Source of the DNA: Balaenoptera acutorostrata
Lineage: Eukaryota; Chordata; Mammalia; Artiodactyla; Balaenopteridae
Reading direction: 5' to 3'
DNA length: 64,000 bases
Assembly (NCBI RefSeq): GCF_949987535.1
Contig: NC_080067.1
Span: forward strand, 6,634,001 to 6,698,000
The notes under the pieces are model-generated. The model did not search any database. It was not told the origin of the DNA and was given only the letters and a program-made list of their open reading frames with translations. Below, piece by piece: positions 22,926-35,683 of this stretch. Position numbers and translations under genes: made by a program. Numbering within the stretch: the first letter of the stretch is position 1; each line of letters begins with the position of its first letter.

Positions 22926-25612
22926 TAGACTCATGGGGAAGAGAGCCATGCATAAGTAAAACACAATAATAAAGACAGTATTATCCAAGCATTAACAGAT
23001 TATTAAAGGAATTCCAAAAAGCACAATTAATTGCTTGACGAGAGAAAGGATTGGAGTTGGCTTCATAGGAGAAAAGAGATGATTGAGTTAGGCTTTGAAG
23101 GATAAGGAGAATTTGAACAAGGGGAGGGAGGCAAAGTCATTCCAGGGAGAGAGAATGGATTGAAGAAGATTAGGAATGGCTGTGTGGAGGTATGATAAGG
23201 CAGCAACGTTTTCTCATTCTCCAGAAAAATCTGCATTGAATCTTAGATCTCTGGACGGGGCTTTCCAATATCAGCCAGAAAACAAATGGATGTAGATAAA
23301 ACATCTCGTATCTTCTCTTTTCCTCAGGCTCATCACAGGGTTGTGGGGAAGGAAGTAAGGAAGCAAAGAAACATCAGACCTCGGGATACAAGAATGGGGT
23401 GACCTTATACCTGGGATCCTGGTACTAGATTAATTTGACCATCTCAAATCTAAATAACTTTCTATAAGGTAAAATGATATCAGATAACGAATTCCATTTT
23501 ATTTATTTTTTTCTTCAGAATCCTTTGCCAGTAAGACAGGAGATACCACGTGCTATAGGCTACAAGCCTTAGAATTGCTCCATCTAATGCCCCCTGATGC
23601 CTCTGTTAAATCTGAGATTCTCAAATTTTTTCCCCATCATGTCTTTCAATTTCTATGACCTTATGGCTTTGTCAGGCTTTCCCTCCATCCTCCTCTAAAT
23701 TTTCAGGCTATTCATGTGCAAAACCACACAGAGAATGGCCATGCTATCCATTTCTGGGAAATGGCCTATCCTGGCTCCATTTCTCTAAATGGCCTATTTT
23801 AGTAAATTACTATCTGGGTTCTCTGAGATGATGACTCTGACAGCTGTCCTGCACCACTGGCCCAGTTCTGGGTCTTGACCTTGCCAGGCCATAAGCTACT
23901 GATAGCCTAGTGCTGGACTATCTGTGAAACTGGTAATTCTTTTGTCTCTCACTAGAGCTGAAGCACACTGGAACAACTTTGTGAGCCTTTGGCTCACAAA
24001 ACCATCTCCTTTCCTTGCTCTGAAATTGCTCATTGCTCCAAATATTTAGAGCTCACCATTTATCTTTCTTTAAGGTGTGGTTTAGTATTTTGCCACTTCT
24101 GGGTTTGAAAGAACAATTCACTTGATTGTTATCTTTTGCTAATACAATAAGATCAACGTGCTTATAAACATGGTAGCTTCTTACCCACAGCAACTAAAAC
24201 CTCCTCACAGGAGAATTATCAGCACAAAGAGTTCAAAATCAAGAAAAACAAAGAGCTGCAAGAAAAATGAATTGTTGATGTCCAATTTACAGCAAATCTA
24301 TACATAAGGACAAATTTACATATAGAACGTATAATGCATTGATTTCATATTCTGTTCTTGGTCATCTTTTTGTTTTTTTAACCATGTATTAAGGCAATGT
24401 TTTAAATTTTATTGTATTTCAATTTTCTTTTCAGTGATAAGTTCTTTACATATATTTTATCTTATCAATACTCATAAAACTTTCATGAAAAGATGATATT
24501 ACAGGCTATGAGATCCTTTTGTCATATCTTCCTTACATGAGAAACAAGTAGAATTTCACTCCACAAGCAGACTTATCTTTGGGACCGTGGTGATCTCTTA
24601 TTGAAGTCCTTAACAGTATTCTGTGGCTTAATCTGAACATTTTAGTTGTTTTCTCTTCTCTGTACTGTCAATCTGGTCAATTTACTAGAAGCTGAGAGGC
24701 TATGACTAATAGTGCCCTACTTTTTTGCAGCATTACAAAATGCTTTCATGTTCTTTTCTCCTTCCTCTAAAACAAAACTGATGAAGAAACAGGCTAATAA
24801 TCATGCAGCTAAGATATGACAGAGTTGAAGATCTGTGCTCCATCATTTGACCTCTAGTCTAGGTCTTAATAATAATGGATTCAAGAGGCAGATGTTGAAA
24901 TAAGAAATAGAGTAAAGCTTATAGGAGTTTAAAATAGGACTTTTACTACCAGCTATGTCTTTAAAATCTATTTCACTTGGATTCTTAAGTTTTTCTTAGG
25001 TTTTTCATGTATTGCATTAAGGCACTTGACTTTTATTATATATTGATACAGAATCCAAATATTTTGGTACAAGCAACAAAAAATGAAATAATTAAAATAT
25101 ATTTAAAAATAAAATGGCCACATGGATGTGTAAATTTTGGCTTCACAGAGAATAAAAGGTATTATTGAAAGATTTTGAATATTTTTTCAAAGAGTCATCC
25201 TAGTATTAATTTTTGCTGGTCCCCTGAATTTTCTTTTTCTTCCTTTCTCCACCAATCCCCATTCCCTTCCCTTGCCAGTGAATTAGTCATGAAGATAAAG
25301 ATTCTCAAATATCATGTTTCAAATGGCTTTTGGCAGAATTTCTCATTCTGTTGTGAAATTTTAAATCTAGACTTGTGGAATAGCCTGGAACAGTTCACCT
25401 TTTTCTAGATGTAGTCAAAAACAAATAAAAATTTATCTTTGGAACAAAAATATAAAAACATGGTCAAAAAACCGAGGCAAGCATGTGCTTGATATCATGG
25501 AGAATATTGCTGTTTAATATAAAACTAACAATTTAGTCTAAAATACTTTAATATTTAATCAAAAATAACCACATGGCTTCTGTAGCACATTTTTTTTAAA
25601 AAGATAAACTTT
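22926..25612. other. Mostly unrecognised sequence
   Basis: No gene is seen. A stretch near 23080-23200 (TTGAAGGATAAGGAGAA, AAAGTCATTCCAGGGAGAGAG) has the feel of a very old dispersed repeat. A MIR-like string occurs near 24720-24860. Neither can be assigned safely. Confidence 0.4.
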
Positions 25613-27507
25613 AGGGATCTTCAATATAGCAGAGGAGTAAGACGTGGAAATCACCTTCCTCTTACAAATACATAAAAAATACATCTACATGTGGAACAAC
25701 TCCCACAGAACACCTACTGAATGCTGGCAGAAGACCTCAGACTTCCCAAAAGGCAAGAAAACCCCCACGTATCTGGGTAGAGCAAAAGAAAAAAGAAAAA
25801 ACAGAGACAAAAGAATAGGGATGGGACCTGTACCTCTGGGAGGGAGCTGTGAAGGAGAAAAAGTTTCCACACACTAGGAAGACCCTTCACTATGGAGATG
25901 GGGGGGTGCGGGGGGGGGGGAAGCTTTGGAGCCACGGAGGAGAGCACAGCAACAGGGGTGCAGAGGGCAAAGCGGTGAGATTCCTGCACAGAGGATCAGT
26001 GCTGACCAGCACTCACCAGCCTAAGAGGCTTGTCTGCTCACCCACCAGGGTGGGTGGGGGCTGGGAGCTGAGGCTCGGGCTTCAGAGGTCAGATCCCAGG
26101 GAGAGGACTGCGGTTGGCTGCATGAAGACAGCCTGAAGGGGGCTAGTGCACCACAGCTAGCTGGGAGGGGGTCTGGGAAAAAGTCTGGACCTGCCTAAGA
26201 GGCAAGAGACCATTGTTTCAAGGTGCATGAGGAGAGGGGATTCAGAGCACCACCTAAACTAGCTTCAGAGATGGGTGCAAGCCTTGGCTATCAGCTTGGA
26301 CCTCAGAGATGGGCATGAAACCTTAAAGCTGCTGCTGCTGAAGTCACCAAGAATCCTGCATGGAAGCACAGGTCACTATCCACACCAACCCCTGGGAGCC
26401 TGTGCAGCCCACCACTGCCAGGGTCCCATGATCCAAGGACAACTTCCCTGGGAGAAATCACAGTGTGCCCCAGGCTGTTGCAATGTCACGCTGGCCTCTA
26501 CTGCCACAGGCTTGCTCTGCATTCCAATGATGACTACCGTACCCCTTCCTTCCCTGGCCTGAGTGAGCAAGAGAGCTCTGATCAGCGACTGCTTTAACCC
26601 CTTCCTCTCTGGGCAGGAAACAGATGCCTGAGGGTGACCTACACACAGAGATGGGGCCAAAACCAAAGCTGAACCCCAGGAGCTGTGCGAACAAAGAAGA
26701 GAAAGGGAAATTTCTTTGTGCAGCCTCAGGAGCAACAGATTAAATCCCCACAATCAACTTGATGTACCCTGCATCTGTGGAATACCTGAATAGACAACGA
26801 ATCATCTCAAAATTGTGGCACAGGACTTTAGCAGCAACTGTAGACTTGGGGTTTGCTGTCTGCGACTGATTTATCTCTGATTTTTACATTTATCTTCGTT
26901 TAGTGTTTAGCGCTTGTTATCACTGGTGGATTTGTTTATTGGTTTAGTTCCTCTCTTCTTTTTATTATTTTTTTTCTATTTTAATATTTTTTTCTTTTTA
27001 AAAATATATTATTATTGTTTTTTTCTTTCTTTCTTTCTCCCTTTTCTTCTGAGCAGTGTGGCGGACAGGGTCTTGGTACTCTGGCCTGGTGTCATGCCTG
27101 AGCCACTGACATGGGAGAGCCAAGTTCAGGACAACTAGACCACCAGAGACCTCCTGGGCCCATGTAATATGAGTCAGCAAGAGCTCTCCCAGAGGTCTCC
27201 ATCTCAACGCAAAGACCCAGTTTCACCCAATGGCCAGCAAACTCCAGTGCTGGAAGCCCCATGCCAAACAACTAGCAAAACAGGAACACAACCTGACCCA
27301 TTAGCAGAGAGGCTGCCTAAAATCACACTAAGTTCACAGACACATGAAAACACACCACCAGATGTGGCTCTGCCCACCAGAAAAACAAGATCCAGCCTCT
27401 CCAACCAGAACACAGGCACCAGTCCCCTCCACCAGGAAGCCTACATGAGCCACTGAACCAACCTCACCAACCAGGGGCCAACACCAAAAACAACAGGAAC
27501 TACAAAT
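25613..27507 (+). promoter_or_regulatory. L1 5' UTR (internal promoter region)
   Basis: The GC-rich left half has G-runs (25896-25920) and conserved blocks shared with the start of the L1 at 50304 (ACACCTACTGAATGCTGGC). The right half is T-rich (26930-27050). L1 5' UTRs carry an internal Pol II promoter. The YY1-type AAGATGG site expected near the start is degraded here (CAATATAGCAG) but kept in the copy at 50312. Minus-strand frames of up to 125 codons across it are artefacts. Confidence 0.85.
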
Positions 27508-28444
27508 ATGCAGCCTGTGAAAAGGAGACCCCAAACACAGGAAGTTAAGCAAAATGGGAAACAGAGAATTAAGCAGCAATTGAAGGAGCAGGGTAAAAAC
27601 CCAACAGACCAAAAAAATGAAGAGTAAATAGGCACTCTACCTGAAAAAGAATTCAGAGTAATGATAGTAAAGATGATGCAAAATCTTGGAAATAGAATGA
27701 AGAAAATACAAGAAACATTTAACAAGGACCTAGAAGAACTAAAGAGCAAACAAACAATGATGAACAACACAATAAATGAAATTAAAAATTCTCTAGAAGG
27801 AATCAGGAGCAGAATAACTGAGGCAGAAGAACAGATAAGTGAATTGGAAGATAAAATAGTGGAAATAATTACTGGAGAGCAGAATAAAGAAAAAAGAATG
27901 AAAAGAATTGAGGACAGTCTCGGAGACCTCTGGGACAACATTAAACACAAGAACATTCGAATTATAGGGGTCACAGAAAAAGAAGAGAACAAGAAAGGGT
28001 ATGAGAAAGTATTTGAAGAGATTATAGTTGAAAACATCCCTAAAATGGGAAAGAAAATAGTCAGTCAAGTCCAGGAAGCAAAGAGAGTCCCATACAGGAT
28101 AAATCCAAGGAGAAGCATGCAAAGACACATATTAATCAAACTATCAAAAATTAAATACAAAGAAAAAATATTAAAAGCAGCAAGGGAAAAACAACAAATA
28201 ACATACAAGGGAATCCCCATAAAGTTAACAGCTGATCTTTCATCAGAAACTCTGCAAGCCAGAAGGGAGTGGCAGGACATATTTAGAGTGATGAAAGGGA
28301 AAAAGCTACAACCAGGATTACTCTACTCAGCAAGGATCTCATTCAGATTCGACAGAGAAATTAAAACCTTTACAGACAAGCAAAAGCTAAGAGAATTCAG
28401 CACACCAAACCAGCTTTACAACAAATTTGAAGGAACATCTCTAG
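27508..28444 (+). pseudogene. L1 ORF1 (RNA-binding chaperone), broken by one stop and a terminal frameshift
   Basis: The natural start is the ATG at 27508; codon 40 is TAA (27625-27627), where the copy at 50304 has GAA. An uninterrupted 304-codon frame then runs in the same phase from 27661 to 28575. In it, residues 1-95 are coiled-coil-like (the trimerising part); NIRIIGV (98-104) marks the RNA-recognition domain; REKQQI (175-180), RREW (201-204) and YSARISF (222-228) belong to the C-terminal domain. Around residue 248 a 1-base deletion relative to the other copy shifts the frame past the normal end (TAG at 28442) into the inter-ORF spacer, adding about 45 foreign residues. The rest is unusually well kept. 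Confidence 0.92.
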
Positions 28445-28501
28445 GCAGGAAACACAACAGAAGGAAAAGACCTATGAAAAGAAACCCAAACAATCAACAA
28501 A

Positions 28502-30377
28502 ATGGTAATAGGAACATACACATCAATAACTACCTTAAATGTAAATGGATCAAATGCTCCAACCAAAAGATATAGACTAGTTGAATGGATAAAAAAACAA
28601 TACCCATATATATGCGATTAACAAGACACCCACTTCAGACCTAAGGATACATACAGACTGAAAGTGAGGGGATGGAAAAAGATATTCCATGCAAATGGAA
28701 ATCAAAGAAGGCTGGAGTAACAATTCTCATATCAGACAAAATAGACTTTAAACAAAGACTATTGCAAGAGACAAAGAAGGACACTACATAATGATCAAGG
28801 GCTCAATCCAAGAGGAAGATATAACAATTGTAAATATATATCCACCCAGTATAGGAGCACCACAATACATAAGGCAAATGCTAACAGCCATAAAAGGGGA
28901 AATTGACTGTAACACAATCATAGTAGGGGACTGAAACACCTCACTTTCACAAATGGACAGATCATACAAAATGAAAATAAATAAGGAAACACAAGCTTTA
29001 AATGACACATTAAACAAGATGGACTTAATTGATATTTATAGGACATTCCATCCAAAAACAACAGAATACAATTTCCTCTCAAGTTCTCATGGAACATTTT
29101 CCAGAAGAGACCATATCTTGGGTCACAAATCAAGCCTTGGTAAATTTAAGAAAATTGAAAAAGTATCAAGTATCTTTTCTGAACACAACACTATGGGACT
29201 AGATATCAATTACAAGAAAAAGCTGTAAAAATTACAAACACATGGAGGCTAAACAATACGCTCCTAAATAACCAAGAGATCACTGAAGAAATCAAACGGG
29301 AAATCAAAAATACCAAGAAACAAATGACAATGAAAACACAATGACCCAAAACCTACGGGATGCAGCAAAAGCAGTTCTAGGAGGGAAGTTTATAGCAATA
29401 CAATCCTACCTCAAGAAACAAGAAACATCTCAAATAAAAAACCGAACCTTACACCTAAAGCAATGAGAGAAAGAAGAAGAAAAAAAACCCCAAAGTTAGC
29501 AGAAAGAAATAAATCATAAAGATCAGATTAGAAATAAATGAAAAAGAAATGAAGGAAACAATAACAAAGATCAATAAAAATAAAAGCTGGTTCTTTGAGA
29601 GGGTAAACAAAATTGATAAACCATTAGCCAGACTCATTAAGAAAAAAAGGGAGACGACTCAGATCAAAAGAATTAGAAATGAAAAAGGAGAAGTAACAAC
29701 TGACACTGCAGAAATACAAAGGATCATGACAGATTACTACTAGCAACTATATGCCAATAAAACGTACAACCTGGAGGAAATGGAAAAATTCTTAGAAAAG
29801 CACAACCTTCCGGGAATGAAGCAGGAAGAAATAGAAAATATATGAGACCAATCACAAGCACTGAAATTGAAACTGTGATTAAAAACTTCCAGCAAACAAA
29901 AGTCCAAGACCAGATGGCTTCACAGGAGAATTCTATCAACATTTAGAGAAGAGCTAACACCTATCCTTCTCAAACTCTTCCAATATATAGCAGAGGGAGG
30001 ATCACACCCAAACTCATTCTACAAGACCACCATCACCCTGATATCAAAACCAAAGATGTCACAAAGAAAGAAAACTACAGGCCAATATCAATGATGAACA
30101 TTGATGCAAAAATCCTCAACAAAATTCTAGCAAACAGAATCCAACAGCACATTAAAAAGATCATACACCATGATCAAATGGGGTTTATCCCAGGTATGCA
30201 AGGATTCTTCAACATATGCAAATCAATCAATGTGATACACCATATTAACAAACTGAAGGATAAAAACCATATGATCATCTCAATAGATGCAGAAAAAGCT
30301 TTCGACAAAATTCAACACACATTTATGATAAAAGCCCTGCAGAAAGTAGGCACAGAGGGAACTTTCCTCAACATAAT
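28502..30377 (+). pseudogene. L1 ORF2, 5' part (endonuclease to early reverse transcriptase)
   Basis: It starts at the ATG at 28502. The apurinic-like endonuclease region is recognisable but dead: a TAA at 28619-28621 stands where the other copy has Leu, and the catalytic QETH is QDTH (28622-28633). A further stop replaces Phe in the GDFNTP block (near 28930). The open stretch 30091-30360 is the first reverse-transcriptase block, with [10 protein letters not shown] and [11 protein letters not shown]. The nested L1 cuts ORF2 after TFLNIIK. It continues at 33102. Confidence 0.92.
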
Positions 30378-30388
30378 AAAGACCACAT

Positions 30389-32717
30389 ATGATTGCAGAG
30401 GGAGGAACACTCCCAAACTCATTCTACGAGGCCACCATCACCCTGATACCAAAACCAGACAAAGATGTCACAAAGAAAGAAAATTACAGGCCAATATCAC
30501 TGATGAACATAGATGCAAAAATCTTCAACAAAATACTAGCAAACAGAATCCAACAGCACATTAAAAGGATTATACACCATGATCAAGTGGGGTTTATTCC
30601 AGGAATGCAAGGATTCTTCAATATATGCAAATCAATCAACGTGATACATCATATTAACAAATTGAAGGAGAAAAAACATATGATCATCTCAATAGATGCA
30701 GAGAAAGCTTTTGACAATATTCAACACCCATTTATGATAAAAGCCCTGCAGAAAGTAGGCATAGAGGGAACTTTCCTCAACATAATAAAGGCCATATATG
30801 ACACACCCACAGCCAACATTGTCCTCAATGGTGAAAAACTGAAACCATTTCCACTAAGATCAGGAACAAGACAAGGTTGCCCACTCTCACCACTATTATT
30901 CAACATAGTTTTGGAAGTGTTAGCCACAGCAATCAGAGAAGAAAAAGAAATAAAAGGAATCCAAATTGGAAAAGAAGAAGTAAAGATGTCACTGTTTGCA
31001 GATGACATGATACTATACATACAGAATCCTAGAGATGCTACCAGAAAACTACTAGAACTAATCAATGAATTTGGTAAAGTAGCAGGATACAAAATTAATG
31101 CACAGAAATCTCTTGCATTCCTATATACTAATGATGAAAAATCTGAAAGTGAAATTAAGAAAACACTCCCGTTTACCATTGCAACAAAAAGAATAAAATA
31201 TCTAGGAATAAACCTACCTAAGGAGGCAAAAGACCTGTATGCAGAAAATTATAGGACACTGATGAAAGAAATTAAAGATGATACAAATAGAAGGAGAGAT
31301 ATACCATGTTCTTGGATTGGAATAATCAACATTGTGAAAATGACTCTACTACCCAAAGCAATCTACAGATTCAATGCAATCCCTATCAAACTACCACTGG
31401 CAGTTTTCACAGAACTAGAACAAAAAATTTCACAATTTGTGTGGAGACACAAAAGACCCCGAATAGCCAAAGCAATCTTCAGAACGAAAAATGGAGCTGG
31501 GGGAATCAGGCTCCCTGACTTCAGACTATATTACAAAGCTACAGTAATCAAGATAGTTTGGTACTGGCACAAAAACAGAAACATAGATCAATGGAACAGG
31601 ATAGAAAGCCCAGAGATAAACCCACGCACATATGGTCACCTTATCTTTGATAAAGGATGCAAGCATATACAGTGGAGAAAAGACAGCCTCTTCAATAAGT
31701 GGTGCTGGGAAAATTGGACAGGTACATGTAAAAGTATGAAATTAGAACACTCCCTGACACCATACACAAAATAAACTCAAAATGGATTAAAGACCTAAGT
31801 GTAAGGCCAGACACTATCAAACTTTTAGAGGAAAACATAGGCAGAACACTCTATGACATAAATCACAGCAAGATCCTTTTTGACCCAGCCCCTAGAGAAA
31901 TGGAAATAAAAACACAAATAAACAAATGGGACCTAATGAAACTTAAAAGCTTTTGCACAGCAAAGGAAACCATAAACAAGACCAAAAGACAACCCTCAGA
32001 ATGGGAGAAAATATTTGCAAATGAAGCAACTGACAAAGAATTAATCTCCAAGATTTACAAGCAGCTCTTGCAGCTCAATAACAAAAAAACAAACAACCCA
32101 ATCCAAAAATGGTCAGAAGACCTAAATAAACATTTCTCCAAGGAAGATATACAGATGGCCAACAGACACATGAAAGAATGCTCAACATCATTAATCATTA
32201 GAGAAATGCAAATCAAAATACAATGAGGTATCATCTCACACCGGTCAGAATGGCCATCATCAAAAAATCTAGAAACAATAAATGCTGGAGAGGGTGTGGA
32301 GAAAAGGGAACACTCTTGCACTGTTGGTGGGAATGTAAATTGATACAGCCACTATGGAGAACATTATGGAGGTCCCTTAAAAAACTAAAAATAGAACTAC
32401 CATACGACCCAGCAATCCCACTACTGGACATATAACCTAAGAAAACCATAATTCAAAAAGAGTCATGTACCACAATGTTCACTGCAGCTCTATTTACAAT
32501 AGCCAGGACATGGAAGCAACCTAAGTGCCTATCAACAGATGAATGGATAAAGAAGATGTGGCACATATATACAATGGAATATTACTCAGCCGTAAAAAGA
32601 AATGAAATGGAGGTATTTGTAATGAGGTGGATGGACTTAGAGTCTGTCATACAGAGTGAAGTAAGTCAGAAAGAGAAAAACAAATACAGTATGCTAACAC
32701 ATATATATGGAATCTAA
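30389..32717 (+). pseudogene. L1 ORF2 reverse transcriptase to C-terminus, nested copy
   Basis: This holds the longest open frame in the window: 461 codons, 30389-31774. Its ATG lies in the TSD, so this is not a natural start. It contains the catalytic block SIDAEKAFD (residues 101-109), RQGCPLSP (161-168) and FADD (203-206; 30995-31006), then the post-RT region to LTPYTK. A 1-base deletion near 31770 shifts the frame. The rest follows in other frames: 31900-32226, the cysteine block [19 protein letters not shown] at about 32281-32337, and the end at 32475-32717. The endonuclease is missing through 5' truncation. The RT core is intact but is not part of a complete protein. Confidence 0.93.
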
Positions 32718-33101
32718 GGAAAAAAAAAACAATGGCCATGAATAACCTAGTGGCAAGACGGGAATAAAGACACAGACCTACTAGAGAATGGACTTGAGGA
32801 TATGGGGAGGGGGAGGGGTGAGATGTGACAGGGTGAGAGAGTGGCATGGACATATATACACTACCAAATGTAAAATAGATAGCTAGTGGGAAGCAGCTGC
32901 ATAGCACAGGGAGATCAGCTCGGTGCTTTGTGACCACCTAGAGGGGTGGGATGGGGAGGGTGGGAGGGGGGGAGATGCAAGAGGGAAGAGATATGGGAAC
33001 ATATGTATATGTATAACTGATTCAATTTGTTATAAAGCAGAAACTAACACACCATTGTAAAGCAATTATACTCCAATAAAGATGTTTAAAAAAAAAAAAA
33101 A
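30393..33101 (+). mobile_element. 5'-truncated L1 nested inside the L1 above
   Basis: It begins within ORF2 (TTGCAGAGGGAGG, 30393) and ends with AATAAA (33075-33080) and a pure A-run (33088-33104). The flanking TSD AAAGACCACATATGA (30378-30392) / AAAGACCATATATGA (33102-33116) has one mismatch and was part of the outer ORF2. It has the same orientation as its host. Because its first 400 bases cover the same ORF2 region as the sequence just upstream, the site looks like a 405-bp tandem duplication; the tail and TSD show that it is a nested insertion. Confidence 0.95.
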
Positions 33102-35024
33102 AAAGACCATATATGACAAACCCACAGCCAACATCATTCTCAATGGTGAAAAACTGAAACCATTTCCACTAAGATCAGGAACAAGACAAGGTTGCCCACT
33201 CTCACCACTATTATTCGACATAGTTTTGGAAGTGTTAGCCACAGCAATCAGTGAAGAAAAAGAAATAAAAGGAATCCTAATCAGAAAAGAAGAAGTAAAG
33301 ATGTCACTGTTTGCAGATGACATGATAGTATACATAGAGAATCCTAAAACTGCCACCAGAAAACTACCAGAGCTAATCAATGGATTTGGTAGAGCAGCAC
33401 AGTAAGAAATTATTGCACAGAAATCTCATGAATTCCTATACACTAATGATGAAAAACCTGAAAGAGAAATTAAGGAAACACTCCCCTTTACCATTGCAAT
33501 AAAAAGAGTAAAATACCTAGGAAAAAGCCTAGCTAAGGAGACAAAAACTGTATGCAGAAAATTATAAAACACTGATGAAAAAAATTAAAGATGATACAAA
33601 CAGATGGAGAGATATACCATGTTCTTGGATTGGAAGAAGTAACATTGTGAAAATGACTCTACTACCCAAAGCAATCTACAGATTCAATGCAATCCCTATC
33701 AAACCACCAATGGCATTTTTCACAGTACTAGAACAAACAATTTCACCATTTGCATGGAAACACAAAAGACCCTTAGTAGCCAAAGCAAAGTTGAGAAAGG
33801 AAAATGGAGCTGGAGGAATCAGGCTCCCTGACTTCAGACTAAACTACAAACTACAGTAATCAAGACAGTATGGTACTGGCACAAAAACAGAAATATAGAT
33901 CAATGGACAGGACAGAAAGCCCAGAGATAAACCCATGCACATATGGTCACCTTATCTTTGATAAAGGAGGCAAGAATACACAATGGAGAAAAGACAGCCT
34001 CTTTGATAAGTGGTGCTGGGAAACCTGGACAGCTACATGGAAAAGAATGAAATTAGAACACTCCCTAACACCATACATAAAAATAAGCTCAAAATGGATT
34101 AAAGACCTAAATGTAAGGCCAGACACAATAAAACCCTTAGAGGAAAATGTAGGCAGAACACTTTATGACATAAATCACAGTGAGATCTTTTTTGACCCAC
34201 CTTCTAGATAAATGGAAAAAAAACAAAAATAAACAAATGGGACCTAATGAAACTTAAAAGCTTTTGCACAGCGAAGGAAACCATAACAAGCTGAAAAGAA
34301 ACCCTCAGAATGGGAGAAAATATTTGCAAATGAAGAAAATGACAAAGGATTTATCTCCAAAATATACAAGCAGCTCATGCAGCTCAATATCAGAAAACAA
34401 ACAACCCAATCCAAAAATGGGCAGAAGATCTAAATAGACATTTCTTTAAAGAAGATATACAGATTGCCAACAAACACATGAAAGGATGCTCAACATCACT
34501 AATCATTAGAGAAATGCAAATCAAAATTACAATGTGGTATCACCTCACACCAGTCAGAATGGCCATCATCAAAAAATCTACAAACCATAAATACTGGAGA
34601 GGGTGTGGAGAAAAGGGAACCCTCTTGCACTGTGGTGGGAATGTAAGTTGATACAGCCACTATGGAGAACACTATGAAGGTTCCTTTAAAAACTAAAAAT
34701 AGCACTACCATTCGACCCAGCAATCCCACTACTGGTCATATAAGGTGAGAAAACCAAAATTCAAAAAGAGTCGTGTACCACAATGTTCATTGCAGCACTA
34801 TTTACAATAGCCAGGACATGGAAGCAACCTAAGTGTCCATCGACAGATGAATGGATAAAGAAGATGTGGCACATATATACAATGGAATATTATTCAGCCA
34901 TAAAATGAAACAAAATTGAGTTATTTATAGTGAGGTGGATGGACCTAGAGTGTGTTAAACAGAGTGAAGTAAGTCAGAAAGAGAAAAATGAATACCGTAT
35001 GCTAACACATATATATGAAATTTA
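33102..35024 (+). pseudogene. L1 ORF2, 3' part of the outer element
   Basis: It resumes exactly after the nested element: [27 protein letters not shown] (33310-33321). It then runs through the C-terminal region in several frames (33575-33859, 33870-34211 and later pieces). Stops and indels are more frequent than in the nested copy, as expected if the host element is the older of the two. The ORF2 end lies near 35024. Confidence 0.9.
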
Positions 35025-35400
35025 AAAAAAAAATGGTTATGAAGAACCTAGGGGCAGGACAGGAATAATGATCCAGACGTAGAGAATGGACTTGAGGACA
35101 TCGGGAGGGGGAAGGGTAAGCTGGGATGAAGTGAGAGAGTGGCATGGACATATATACACTACCAGTTGTAAAATAGATAGCTAGTGGGAAGCAGCCGCAT
35201 AGCACAGGGAGATCAGCTCAGTGCTATGTGACCACCCAGAGGGGTGGGATAGGGAGGGTGGGAGGATGGGAGACGCAAGAGAGAAGAGATATGGGGACAT
35301 ATGTATACGTATAACTGATTCATTTTGTTATAAAGCAGAAACTAATATGCAATTGTAAAACAAGTATACTCCAATAAAAATGTTTTAAAAATGTAGTTTA

Positions 35401-35669
35401 GGGGCTTCCCTGGTGGCGCAGTGGTTGAGAGTCTGCCTGCCAATTCAGGGGACACGGGTTCGAGCCCTGGTCTGGGAAGATCCCACATGCCACGGAGCGA
35501 CTAGGCCCATGAGCCACAACTACTGAGCCTGCACGTCTGGAGTCTGTGCTCCGCAACAAGAGAGGCCGCGATAATGAGAGGCCCGCGCACCATGATGAAG
35601 AGTGGCCCCCGCTTGCCACAACTAGAGAAAGCCCTCGCACAGAAACAAATAATAAATAAATAATTTTTA
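35401..35669 (+). mobile_element. CHR-type SINE, short form
   Basis: It begins GGGGCTTCCCTGGTGGCGC with A and B boxes intact (GGTTCGAGCCC at 35458-35468) and the shorter body with CTGGAGTCTGTGCTCCGC. The perfect 14-bp TSD AAAAATGTAGTTTA (35387-35400, 35670-35683) includes the last A's of the L1 in front, so it inserted at that L1's tail. Confidence 0.95.
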
Positions 35670-35683
35670 AAAAATGTAGTTTA

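Larger units (their letters stand above)
25613..35390 (+). mobile_element. Full-length cetartiodactyl L1 (host of a nested L1)
   Basis: The order is GC-rich 5' UTR (25613-27507), ORF1 (27508-28444), ORF2 (28502-30377, resuming at 33102 and ending near 35024) and a 3' UTR ending CTCCAATAAAAATGTTTTAAAA (35371-35390). A second L1 sits at 30393-33101. Removing it and one TSD copy leaves about 7.05 kb, a normal full-length L1. Both frames carry stops and frameshifts, so it is dead. The A-tail is very short and I could not identify the outer TSD. A SINE landed exactly at its 3' end. Confidence 0.93.

Noticed and set aside
26376..26753. Frames on both strands (95-125 codons) in a GC-rich region, possible CpG-island gene start
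   Set aside because: The region is the L1 5' UTR. Its left start and ORF1 fit the element, and shared blocks recur at 50304.
27441..28037. 198-codon minus-strand frame
   Set aside because: A shadow of L1 ORF1 on the opposite strand; low-complexity Ser/Phe/Leu content.
29990..30799. 405-bp tandem duplication within L1 ORF2
   Set aside because: The A-tail at 33088-33104 and the TSD at 30378-30392 / 33102-33116 show it is the start of a nested, independently inserted L1.
25613..35400. TSD for the outer full-length L1
   Set aside because: Candidate strings around 25600 and 35391 do not match well, and the SINE inserted at the tail obscures the right flank. I left the TSD unassigned.
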